Assembly (NCBI RefSeq): GCF_900129275.1
Contig: NZ_FQUX01000002.1
Span: 854,301 to 918,300, forward strand
DNA: 64,000 bases
DNA from: Arenibacter palladensis
Lineage (GTDB): Bacteria > Bacteroidota > Bacteroidia > Flavobacteriales > Flavobacteriaceae
Direction: 5' to 3'
How positions within the stretch are numbered: the stretch's first letter is position 1; every line of letters begins with the position of its first letter. The notes beneath the pieces were generated by a model that searched no databases, was not told the origin of the DNA, and was given only the letters and a program-made list of their open reading frames with translations. Shown here in pieces: positions 27,000 through 34,204 of this stretch. Position numbers and translations under genes: made by a program.

Positions 27000-27659
27000 A
27001 TGACAACAGCTCCCCTTTCATTGGAACATCTTATTAGACCATCAAGTTTAACCGAGGGCAAGCCCCCGGTACTTTTTATGTTCCACGGCTATGGAAGTAA
27101 TGAGGAAGATCTGTTTTCCTTTGCCTCCGAACTGCCTAAGGAACTATGTATCATATCCGTTAGGGCTCCCTACCCTATGCAACCCTATGGCAATGCCTGG
27201 TATGCCATTAACTTTGAAGCTGAAAAAGGCAAATGGAACAATGAGGAAGAAGCAGTCCTTTCTAGGGATAAAATTAAAGTGTTTATAGAGGAGGCATGCA
27301 AAACCTATGGCTTGGACGAAAAAAATGTAACCCTATTAGGGTTCAGTCAAGGTACCATCCTGAGTTATGCGGTGGCCCTATCATACCCGGAGTTGGTCAA
27401 GAATGTAATAGCCCTAAGTGGCTATATCAATGAGAACCTCATTTTGAAAAATTATAGGGAAAACAACTTCAAAGACCTAAAGATATATGTCTCCCACGGA
27501 AGTGTGGATCAGGTAATCCCTGTTGCTTGGGCGCAGCAAGCTCCCGGTATTTTAAAAAATCTAAACATAGACCATGTATATGAGGAATTCCCGGTTGGCC
27601 ATGGTGTTGCCCCCCAAAATTTCTACTCCTTCAAGACATGGCTTCAGGATAAAATTTAA
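27000..27659 (+). CDS. Alpha/beta-hydrolase, phospholipase/carboxylesterase family
   Basis: 219 residues from ATG 27000, one base after the preceding stop; a longer frame would overlap the DUF4870 gene. It has the oxyanion segment MFHGYGSNEEDL, the nucleophile elbow GFSQG (Ser116), an Asp in HGSVDQVIPV and the catalytic His in PVGHGVAP, the standard triad of YpfH/carboxylesterase-type enzymes. Cytosolic, no signal peptide. The substrate is unknown; small acyl esters are typical. Its stop overlaps by 3 bp the stop of the convergent gene on the other strand. Confidence 0.88.
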   Translation: MTTAPLSLEHLIRPSSLTEGKPPVLFMFHGYGSNEEDLFSFASELPKELCIISVRAPYPMQPYGNAWYAINFEAEKGKWNNEEEAVLSRDKIKVFIEEACKTYGLDEKNVTLLGFSQGTILSYAVALSYPELVKNVIALSGYINENLILKNYRENNFKDLKIYVSHGSVDQVIPVAWAQQAPGILKNLNIDHVYEEFPVGHGVAPQNFYSFKTWLQDKI

Positions 27660-28150
27660 TTGCTGCGGGTGTACAATAAGTGGTCCATCAAAGAAAAATC
27701 CACACCCAGATCATCTTTAAGTTCATACTTGATCAATACTTCCCCCCAGTATTTCCCGTCTGAGAAATCGGCCAAAATCCATTTGTGGTTCAAGATATTG
27801 ATCTTGTTTATTTTAAAATCATTTTCCATACCCTCATATGGGATAAGGGGGTTATCTCCCTTACTCTCATTGGTTTCCAGCAATTTATCCGAAATATAGA
27901 GACTGGGATCCTTTAAATTTAAATGATCATAATAAGCCAAAGCGTCATCATTATTCTCCAAAGAAAAATATTGGTTGTCCAAAACCTTTATATGCAATTT
28001 CTGTATGGAATCCTCCAACTGGGAAAGCTTCTCTTCCTGGGACTCTATTTTTGTGTTTTTTGCCTTCACCATATTATTGGTACTTACAAATTGGTAAAGT
28101 GCTATTAACGATACGAATATGAACAAATACAAGTAAATCTTATGTTTCAT
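27656..28150 (-). CDS. Membrane-anchored coiled-coil protein, function unknown
   Basis: 164 residues with one N-terminal hydrophobic helix (about 5-22), probably a membrane anchor, then a charged heptad-like stretch (NTKIESQEEKLSQLEDSIQKL, about 32-52) that looks like a short coiled coil. A globular C-terminal half of about 90 residues contains GKYWGEVLIKYEL. I do not recognise a family. It converges on the esterase gene with a 4-bp overlap and lies downstream of the metallo-hydrolase on the same strand (80-bp gap), so the two may share a transcript. Confidence 0.7.
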   Translation of the reverse strand: MKHKIYLYLFIFVSLIALYQFVSTNNMVKAKNTKIESQEEKLSQLEDSIQKLHIKVLDNQYFSLENNDDALAYYDHLNLKDPSLYISDKLLETNESKGDNPLIPYEGMENDFKINKINILNHKWILADFSDGKYWGEVLIKYELKDDLGVDFSLMDHLLYTRSN

Positions 28151-28230
28151 TCCCTAATTTTCTATTTTATTGGTTTAATATTATTTTTTTTAGTTGAAAT
28201 ATTTCCCTGAACCATGATCTGTAGGGTTGT

Positions 28231-28995
28231 TTATACCTCTATGACCAGATTGTCATAGGCCAGGTGCACATTATCCGGAAGCTGTTTCTCAACCTCGTCA
28301 TGAAAACCCAACAAATGGCTTATATGGGTCAAATAGGCCGTTTTAGGCTTTACAATATCAATGAATTCCAACGCTTCCTCCAAATTGAAATGGGAATGGT
28401 GGGGTTCTATACGCAAGGCATTGACTACCAAGGTATTTACCCCCTTTATTTTTTCCATTTCTACTTTTTCCATACTTTTTACATCGGTTAGATAAACAAA
28501 GTCCTGTATTCTAAACCCAAAAACCTGTAATCTATTGTGTTGCGCCTCCACAGGTATGGCCATTAAGTTTCCGATCCTAAAAGGCTTATTGTTTTTTATC
28601 GTATTGATCTCTACGGCCGGAGCACCCGGATATCGATTTTCATCGGCGAATATATAATCGAACCTTTCTTTTATAGAAGTTACAACCCGTTCATGGGCAT
28701 AGATAGGAATATCCCCCTGTCTGAAAAAAAATGGCCTTATATCATCTATTCCCGCAGTATGGTCTGAATGTTCATGGGTAAATAAAATTCCATCTATCTT
28801 TACCACATTATTGGCAAGCATTTGCTGTCTAAAATCGGGGCCACAATCAATTACATAATTATAGGAATCCCAAGAAACCATAACCGAAACCCGAAGCCTT
28901 TTATCTTTTGAATTATTACTTAAACAAACAGGGTGTTTGCTCCCAATTACGGGGATTCCCTGCGATGTTCCAGTACCAAGAAAAGTTATTTTCAA
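28231..28995 (-). CDS. Metallo-beta-lactamase-fold hydrolase (PhnP-like)
   Basis: 254 residues with the zinc-binding motif HEHSDH (74-79), a further ligand Asp in VYLTDVKS and a His in LTHISHLLG. The opening KITFLGTGTSQGIPVIG, with CGPDFRQQML, is characteristic of the PhnP/RNase-Z-like group of small phosphodiesterases, but no phosphonate genes are nearby. The true substrate is therefore uncertain; cyclic phosphate diesters are the family's usual targets. It is divergent from the gene at 29084. Confidence 0.88.
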   Translation of the reverse strand: MKITFLGTGTSQGIPVIGSKHPVCLSNNSKDKRLRVSVMVSWDSYNYVIDCGPDFRQQMLANNVVKIDGILFTHEHSDHTAGIDDIRPFFFRQGDIPIYAHERVVTSIKERFDYIFADENRYPGAPAVEINTIKNNKPFRIGNLMAIPVEAQHNRLQVFGFRIQDFVYLTDVKSMEKVEMEKIKGVNTLVVNALRIEPHHSHFNLEEALEFIDIVKPKTAYLTHISHLLGFHDEVEKQLPDNVHLAYDNLVIEV

Positions 28996-29055
28996 TCTTA
29001 CATCTATTTAATCCAAATTTATAACTATTTTATTTAATAGATAACTCAATCTTTT

Positions 29056-29063
29056 TAACTTTG
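29056..29063 (+). promoter_or_regulatory. Promoter -7 box TAACTTTG
   Basis: A perfect TAnnTTTG box 20 bp upstream of the ATG at 29084. No clear TTG at -33. Confidence 0.55.
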
Positions 29064-29083
29064 CTACAAGTAAATAAGACACT

Positions 29084-30544
29084 ATGTCCAACATTTTTAA
29101 GAAAGAAATCGCTTTTACCAATGTACCGTCCATTAAGGCAAAAACCTTAAGGATAAATTTAAATCCAGATATTTACGGTACATTTTCTGAGATAGGTGCA
29201 GGACAAGAAACTTCAGCACACTTTTTTAGGTCGGGCGGTGCTTCGGGTACCATTGCAAAAGCAATGAGTGCATACGACAAGGATTTTAGTGATGCTATTT
29301 ACGGTATAGAGGAAGATGGTAGATACGTAACCCAGTCCAGGTTAAAAAAGATGTTGGCCCATGAAATGGAAAACATGGACAATAGGATAAGCCGGGAAAA
29401 GCACCCCGACAGATTGTTTTTTTCCTATGCCAATACGGTTGCAACCATTGATTTCTCCAAGAGATATAAAGGCCATGGATGGATCGGAATCCGATATCAG
29501 TTGGATCCCAAACAAAAAGAGTTAAACGAAATCATCCTACATATTCGCTTTAAACAAAATGAAGCGAGGTTACAACAGGAAACCTTAGGTATTGTTGGGG
29601 TCAACCTTATTTACGGTGCATTTTACAAATACGATAAGCCTAGAAAATTACTAAAATACCTTTATGACCATATCGACAAGGATACCGTTGAAATAGATAT
29701 GGTTAATTTTTCGGGACCAAATTTTGCCGAAGTCGACAATCGATTGATGAGTTTACAGCTTGTTAAGAACGATATGACCGATGCCGTAATGTTTGGACCC
29801 GATGGCAATAACCTTTTGCCGGCGACCATACTTTACAAGAAAAATATATTGGCCCTACGCGGTAGCTTTAGACCGGTGACCAAGGTTAATATGGATATGT
29901 TTAAAAAATCCTATGAAATATTTATCAGGGAACCCAGTGTTGAGGAAGAAAATACTGTTGTAATTTTTGAAATTACACTTTCCAACCTTCGTGCTTCGGG
30001 AGAGATAGATGAACAGGATTTTATGGATCGTGCAGAACTATTATGTTCCTTGGGCCATACGGTAATGATTTCGAAATTTCAGGAGTACTTTAAACTCGTT
30101 GAATATTTCAGCAATTACACCAAATCCAAGATTGGCCTTACCATGGGGGTAAACAATTTGGTCGATATTTTTGATGAAAAATACTACCGTCATCTTAGTG
30201 GTGGTATCCTAGAGGCTTTTGGTAAATTATTCTTTAAAGATCTTAAGGTTTACCTATATCCAATGCGAAACGAGGAAACTGGTCAAATAATGACCAGTAA
30301 CACCATAAAAGTCCATCCTAGAATGAAAGAATTGTACAAATTCTTCAAGTACAATGGAAAGGTGATGGACATTATTGACTACGATCCGGAAATATTACAT
30401 GTTTTCTCCAGGGATGTACTCAAAAAAATAATCAACGGAGAAGAAGGTTGGGAATCCGTACTTCCTGAAGGAATAGCAGAAATAATAAAAAAGAAGAAAC
30501 TTTTTATCCGTAAACCCATAGAGGAACAACAGGAAAAAGTCTAA
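29084..30544 (+). CDS. Conserved cytosolic protein of unknown function
   Basis: 486 residues without signal peptide, membrane helix or a recognised nucleotide-binding motif. Conserved-looking blocks are NLNPDIYGTFSEIGAGQET near the N-terminus, GGASGTIAKAMSAYDKDF, NFSGPNFAEVDNRLMSLQLV and ALRGSFRPVTKVNMDMFKKS. From memory it resembles a protein widespread in Bacteroidota whose database names are inconsistent. The sequence shows no TonB box, plug or beta-barrel, so a receptor label would be wrong. It is convergent with bcp and ends at a bidirectional hairpin. I assign no function. Confidence 0.85.
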   Translation: MSNIFKKEIAFTNVPSIKAKTLRINLNPDIYGTFSEIGAGQETSAHFFRSGGASGTIAKAMSAYDKDFSDAIYGIEEDGRYVTQSRLKKMLAHEMENMDNRISREKHPDRLFFSYANTVATIDFSKRYKGHGWIGIRYQLDPKQKELNEIILHIRFKQNEARLQQETLGIVGVNLIYGAFYKYDKPRKLLKYLYDHIDKDTVEIDMVNFSGPNFAEVDNRLMSLQLVKNDMTDAVMFGPDGNNLLPATILYKKNILALRGSFRPVTKVNMDMFKKSYEIFIREPSVEEENTVVIFEITLSNLRASGEIDEQDFMDRAELLCSLGHTVMISKFQEYFKLVEYFSNYTKSKIGLTMGVNNLVDIFDEKYYRHLSGGILEAFGKLFFKDLKVYLYPMRNEETGQIMTSNTIKVHPRMKELYKFFKYNGKVMDIIDYDPEILHVFSRDVLKKIINGEEGWESVLPEGIAEIIKKKKLFIRKPIEEQQEKV

Positions 30545-30564
30545 TTTATCAGAGTGCCAATACA

Positions 30565-30602
30565 AAGGGCTATAATAATCCAAATGATTATTACAGCCCC
30601 TT
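30565..30602. terminator. Bidirectional hairpin between convergent genes
   Basis: Arms 30565-30580 and 30586-30602 (AAGGGCTATAATAATC with a nearly complementary GATTATTACAGCCCCTT, one mismatch). Flanking GTGCCAA / TTGGCA extends the pairing. It lies between the unknown gene ending at 30544 and bcp ending at 30619. Confidence 0.7.
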
Positions 30603-30618
30603 GTTCTTGTCTTGGCAT

Positions 30619-31068
30619 TTATAGAATTTGTGCGGCGTGATCCTTGGTCTTGACCTTATTAATTACCTTTTCGATAACTCCGTCCCCATCAATAACAAAA
30701 GTCATTCTGTGAATACCATCATATTTTTTTCCCATAAACTGTTTAGGGCCCCAAACCCCAAAAATATTAAGGATGGTATGGTCTTCATCCGCCAACAATG
30801 GAAAAGGAAATTGATACTTATTCTTAAAATTTAATTGACGTTTCTGTGAGTCGGCACTAACACCCAGGAGTTCATAACCCTGTGCTTTTAGTTCGGTATA
30901 ATTATCCCGTAAATTGCAGGCTTCGGCGGTACATCCGGGAGTACTTGCCTTTGGATAAAAAAAGACGATTAATTTTTTTCCCTTATAGTCGGAAAGCTTA
31001 ATAATATTGCCGTTTTCATCCTTGGCCGAAAATGCGGGTACCTTATCCCCTACTTTTAAAGTGTTCAT
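30619..31068 (-). CDS. bcp: Thioredoxin-dependent thiol peroxidase (BCP-type peroxiredoxin)
   Basis: A 149-residue peroxiredoxin reducing hydroperoxides with thioredoxin as electron donor. The active-site segment FFYPKASTPGCTAEACNLRD has peroxidatic Cys46, with a second Cys51 five residues on, as in atypical 2-Cys BCP proteins. The KLIVFFYPKASTPGC pattern and the C-terminal VIDGDGVIEKVINKVKTKDHA are typical. It is divergent from nth (88-bp gap containing an ACACCCA/TGGGTGT inverted repeat at 31102-31121) and heads a repair and oxidative-stress block. Confidence 0.94.
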   Translation of the reverse strand: MNTLKVGDKVPAFSAKDENGNIIKLSDYKGKKLIVFFYPKASTPGCTAEACNLRDNYTELKAQGYELLGVSADSQKRQLNFKNKYQFPFPLLADEDHTILNIFGVWGPKQFMGKKYDGIHRMTFVIDGDGVIEKVINKVKTKDHAAQIL

Positions 31069-31156
31069 AGTTATATTTTAAGTAAATTTATATTTAAAAA
31101 CACACCCAAACCAATGGGTGTTTCCATATTTATATTTTTATAAAATTACGCAATAA

Positions 31157-31819
31157 ATGACGAAAGCGGAAAAAGTAAACTTTGCCATTGAAACTTTACA
31201 AACCATATATCCCACCATCCCCGTTCCTCTAGACCACAAAGACCCCTATACGCTACTTATTGCCGTTTTATTGTCCGCACAAAGTACAGATGTTAGGGTC
31301 AATCAGATTACCCCGATACTATTTGCCAAGGCAGACAATCCATATGATATGGTAAAAATGACGGCAGATGAAATAAGGGAAATTATTAAACCTGTTGGAC
31401 TATCACCAATGAAATCCAAAGGAATTTATGGGCTTTCCAAAATCCTGATTGAAAAATATGACGGACAAGTACCGCAAGAGATGGAACTTTTGGAACAATT
31501 ACCGGCAGTAGGCCATAAAACAGCCAGTGTGGTAGTCTCCCAAGCCTTTGGAATACCCGCTTTTCCGGTGGATACCCACATACATAGACTTATGTACCGT
31601 TGGGGATTTTCCAATGGTAAAAATGTAGTACAAACCGAAAAAGACGCGAAAAGATTATTCCCAAAAGAGTTATGGAACGATCTTCATTTACAGATAATAT
31701 GGTACGGAAGGGAATATTCCCCTGCAAGAGGGTGGAATTTGGAAAAAGACATCATAACCAAAACAATAGGAAGGAAAAAGGTTTTAGATGCTTACCACAA
31801 AACAAAAAATCCCAACTAA
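31157..31819 (+). CDS. nth: Endonuclease III without the [4Fe-4S] cluster
   Basis: A 220-residue HhH-GPD DNA glycosylase/AP lyase for oxidised pyrimidines. The helix-hairpin-helix LPAVGHKTASVV holds the catalytic Lys121, and FPVDTHIHR holds the catalytic Asp139. The C-terminal four-Cys [4Fe-4S] loop of the E. coli enzyme is absent: the corresponding region reads WYGREYSPARGWNLEKDI with no Cys. It is thus a cluster-less Nth. The stop codon lies inside a bidirectional terminator shared with the small ORF and sigma genes on the other strand. Confidence 0.93.
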   Translation: MTKAEKVNFAIETLQTIYPTIPVPLDHKDPYTLLIAVLLSAQSTDVRVNQITPILFAKADNPYDMVKMTADEIREIIKPVGLSPMKSKGIYGLSKILIEKYDGQVPQEMELLEQLPAVGHKTASVVVSQAFGIPAFPVDTHIHRLMYRWGFSNGKNVVQTEKDAKRLFPKELWNDLHLQIIWYGREYSPARGWNLEKDIITKTIGRKKVLDAYHKTKNPN

Positions 31820-31834
31820 GAGTTGGGATTTTTT
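31804..31834. terminator. Bidirectional terminator at the nth 3' end
   Basis: A perfect 14-bp stem (31804-31817 / 31821-31834) with an AAG loop and A6/T6 ends. It terminates nth on the plus strand and, 4 nt from its stop codon, the small ORF at 31838-31981 on the minus strand. Confidence 0.9.
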
Positions 31835-31837
31835 AGT

Positions 31838-31981
31838 CTAGTTTAAATTATTTTCGAATTGAATATTACTATATTCAACTATTTGCAAAGATTTGGAATA
31901 GCCAATCAAAAACTTAATAGTTTCAGGACTCGCTTTGGCAAGTTTACACTTGTGCTGATTCTCAGAGTAAATTTTTTCCAT
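31838..31981 (-). CDS. Small conserved ORF A downstream of ECF sigma factor, 47 aa
   Basis: A 47-codon frame starting ATG at 31981 and ending TAG 31838-31840. The product carries a core of CKL at 12-14, FL at 24-25 and YSKSL at 28-32, followed by an Ile at 34. The same residues occur at the same positions in the 50-residue product of ORF B (33157-33309). Both small genes follow a sigma gene on the same strand by about 71 nt, and both proteins end in Leu-Asn. Shared sequence plus shared position make this a real gene rather than chance. The single Cys12 is conserved. Function unknown; a regulator of the adjacent sigma factor is a hypothesis only. Confidence 0.75.
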   Translation of the reverse strand: MEKIYSENQHKCKLAKASPETIKFLIGYSKSLQIVEYSNIQFENNLN

Positions 31982-32053
31982 AGGATTATAGTATTGTTAT
32001 GTTAAGATAACGCTGCTAAAATGGAAATATTGTCCGGTTCGTCCTATGACCTA

Positions 32054-32635
32054 TTAATTCGTTAAAACGATATTATGTTTTTCTATAATTTTTCTAAGGT
32101 TTATAAGTGCGTATCTCATTCTTCCTAAGGCCGTATTGATGCTAACCCCAGTGTTTTCAGAGATTTCCTTAAAGCTCATGTCCCTGTAAATACGCATTAA
32201 AAGAACTTCCTTTTGGTCGTCCGGCAATTCCTCTATCAATAAGGTAAGATCAGAATCTATTTGATCCTTGATAAGTTGTTTTTCTACATTAAGTTTATCA
32301 TCACCAATTACGGAAAAGATATTGAAATCATCATTCCCCTCAAACATTGGCATTCTTTTGTTTCTTCTAAAGTGATCAATTACCAAGTTGTGGGCTATTC
32401 TCATAACCCAAGGCAAAAACTTGCCTTCCTCGCTATAATTTCCCTTTTTCAAGGTTTTAATCACTTTAATAAAGGTATCCTGAAAAATGTCCTCTGAAAC
32501 ATCGCGGTCCAATACCTTGGAATAAATAAAGCTACTAATACGTTGGTTGTGCCTGTTGATCAAAACCTCTAAAGCTTTTTCATTACCGTTAATGTAATCC
32601 TTTACTAATACTGAGTCATCTATTTGCAGTTCCAT
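32054..32635 (-). CDS. ECF-type RNA polymerase sigma factor, copy A
   Basis: A 193-residue sigma-70 family protein with region 2 (DIFQDTFIKVIKTLKKG, FLPWVMRIAHNLVIDHFRR) and region 4 (ELPDDQKEVLLMRIYRDMSFKEISENTGVSINTALGRMRYA) and little between, as in group 4 (ECF) factors. It is about 80% identical by eye to the factor at 33381-33962 and collinear without gaps. No transmembrane anti-sigma factor lies adjacent; the only partner on the strand is the 47-aa ORF A, 72 nt downstream. It sits between nth and uvrA, suggesting a stress or repair regulon, which is inferred from context. Confidence 0.93.
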   Translation of the reverse strand: MELQIDDSVLVKDYINGNEKALEVLINRHNQRISSFIYSKVLDRDVSEDIFQDTFIKVIKTLKKGNYSEEGKFLPWVMRIAHNLVIDHFRRNKRMPMFEGNDDFNIFSVIGDDKLNVEKQLIKDQIDSDLTLLIEELPDDQKEVLLMRIYRDMSFKEISENTGVSINTALGRMRYALINLRKIIEKHNIVLTN

Positions 32636-33077
32636 ACAAAATATTGTTTTTGGTTAAACTAGGGGGCCTCCCCTTTCGGTTCGGACTTTTTTTTTATTAC
32701 TTCTTCTTTATTGAAGAATTTAAATCTTCATTATTAATTAGTAACAGGATAAAAGTATATAAATGGTAAGGTGTGCAAAAAACTATGTTGTAAAACCCCC
32801 GTTAATTGATGTCAAATGCCAATTTTCTTATTTTACGCATAATAATTGGTCAAAAATGAAGTTGAAAGGGCCTATAGGAATCCCTGGTAAAACTATTTAT
32901 TATTCTCAGCTGTAGGGAAGGAAGAAGAGCCTAAATATAAATGAATATAGAAAACACTGTACAGTTTATTGAATGGGCCTACTATAAGGATGCCCTGGTA
33001 ACAAAATTAATGGGTATATAATTACATTGTGCAGTAAAAACTTGGGAGTACAACTATTAGGGTATAGCCTTTTAAAC
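32636..33077. other. Intergenic region between the two sigma modules
   Basis: AT-rich DNA separating copy A from the hairpin beyond ORF B. It should hold the copy A promoter on the minus strand. I see no perfect TAnnTTTG there. A 26-codon ATG frame at 32941-33021 (+) has no supporting evidence. No RNA gene recognised. Confidence 0.5.
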
Positions 33078-33127
33078 TACTTACCCATGTATTTAAGTAA
33101 ACCATTACTTAAATACATGGGTAAGTA
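33078..33127. terminator. Perfect 23-bp inverted repeat downstream of small ORF B
   Basis: Arms 33078-33100 and 33105-33127 are perfectly complementary around an ACCA loop. It lies 30 nt beyond the stop of ORF B on the minus strand. The stem is AT-rich and no clean T-run follows on either side, so it may be a terminator, an mRNA-stabilising hairpin or a protein-binding site. Confidence 0.6.
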
Positions 33128-33156
33128 TATACTATTTATAAAACTGTTGTAAGCCT

Positions 33157-33309
33157 CTAATTTAAGCAATGCTCATCCAATTCATCCTTACACTTATCGC
33201 ATTTAAGGATGTAAAGTGATTTAGAGTAATTCAACAAAAAATCCATTTTGGACCTACGTGTAGACATTAATTTACAATTGTTCTTAGTAGTAACGTTGAA
33301 TTTCCCCAT
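33157..33309 (-). CDS. Small conserved ORF B downstream of ECF sigma factor, 50 aa, Cys-rich tail
   Basis: A 50-codon frame with ATG at 33309 and TAG 33157-33159. The product shares CKL (12-14), FL (24-25), YSKSL (28-32) and Ile34 with ORF A, and also ends Leu-Asn. Unlike ORF A it has a Cys cluster in its tail, CDKC at 37-40 and HC at 47-48, which with Cys12 could bind zinc or sense redox state. It lies 71 nt downstream of the sigma gene at 33381-33962. Small zinc or redox proteins are known to regulate ECF factors in other bacteria, but this family is not one I recognise. Confidence 0.78.
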   Translation of the reverse strand: MGKFNVTTKNNCKLMSTRRSKMDFLLNYSKSLYILKCDKCKDELDEHCLN

Positions 33310-33380
33310 AATAATATATTGTTATTGTCAAATAACGCAAGTGTTATGAAGAAATTAACCAAAAGCGGTTATAAGGCCTA

Positions 33381-33962
33381 TTAATTCGTTAAAATAATGT
33401 TGTTCTTTTCCACAATCTTTCTCAGGTTGATAAGTGCATAGCGCATTCTGCCCAGGGCTGTGTTAATACTAACCCCTGTATTTTCAGAAATTTCCTTAAA
33501 ACTCATATCCTTATAAAGGCGCATTTCCAATACCTCCTTCTGATCTTTTGGCAATTCTTTGATAAGTAAGGTCAGATCCTGATCTATCTGGTCTTTTATA
33601 ATTCTCCTTTCAGCATTTAACTGATCATCACTAATTATGGAGAAAATATTAAAATCATTGCTGCCTTCAAATCTGGGCATTCGTTTATTCTTCCTAAAAT
33701 AATCTATTATAAGGTTGTGGGAAATACGCATTACCCAAGGTAGAAATTTTCCTTCTTCATTATAATTACCCTTTTTTAGGGTTCTTATCACCTTCATAAA
33801 GGTATCTTGAAAAATATCTTCTGTAACTTCCCGATCTTGTACTTTGGAATAAATAAAACTGCTAAGTCGCTGGTTGTGTCGGTTAATTAGTTTTTCCAGG
33901 GCTCTTTCGTCCCCGTTCATGTAGTCTTTTACTAATACTGAATCTTCTATTAATAGTTCCAT
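33381..33962 (-). CDS. ECF-type RNA polymerase sigma factor, copy B
   Basis: 193 residues, collinear with copy A. Region 2 reads DIFQDTFMKVIRTLKKG and WVMRISHNLIIDYFRK, and region 4 reads KDMSFKEISENTGVSINTALGRMRYA. The helix-turn-helix recognition part of region 4 is identical between the copies, so both should read similar -35-type elements. Differences cluster in the N-terminus, the linker (about 105-125) and the first part of region 4. It is divergent from uvrA, with a 242-bp spacer. ORF B follows it at the same distance as ORF A follows copy A, so the unit duplicated was sigma plus small ORF. Confidence 0.93.
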   Translation of the reverse strand: MELLIEDSVLVKDYMNGDERALEKLINRHNQRLSSFIYSKVQDREVTEDIFQDTFMKVIRTLKKGNYNEEGKFLPWVMRISHNLIIDYFRKNKRMPRFEGSNDFNIFSIISDDQLNAERRIIKDQIDQDLTLLIKELPKDQKEVLEMRLYKDMSFKEISENTGVSINTALGRMRYALINLRKIVEKNNIILTN

Positions 33963-34179
33963 ACAAATTACTTTTTTGAGGCTAAAATGCCATACCTGTA
34001 TTGTGTTACAAGTGCATTTTGAGCAAAATTTTAAAAAAGTAATTTTGTTACGTATAGGCTATTTAGGGTTTATTATGCATCAAATATAAAAAAAATTATA
34101 TCCATTCAAACTACTTTCCTTCAATGAATATAATTTAGTTGTAAGACAAAGGCTACTAGCGAATAAAACTCACATATCG

Positions 34180-34187
34180 TATCTTTG
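34180..34187 (+). promoter_or_regulatory. uvrA promoter -7 box TATCTTTG
   Basis: A perfect TAnnTTTG match 17 bp upstream of the uvrA ATG at 34205. No TTG is visible 17-23 nt upstream, so a non-standard -33 or an activator may be involved. Confidence 0.6.
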
Positions 34188-34204
34188 CCAACTTAAATAC
34201 GAGC

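Noticed and set aside
29084..30544. TonB-dependent receptor or nucleotide adenylyltransferase label for the 486-aa protein
   Set aside because: No signal peptide, plug, barrel or nucleotidyltransferase HxGH motif is present in the sequence.
32941..33021. 26-codon ATG frame between the sigma modules
   Set aside because: No homologous partner in the duplicated module, no recognisable ribosome-binding context and short enough to occur by chance.
33964..34050. Imperfect inverted repeat ACAAATTACTTTTTT / AAAAAAGTAATTTTG upstream of sigma copy B
   Set aside because: AT-rich with an indel; too weak to call an operator without comparison to relatives.
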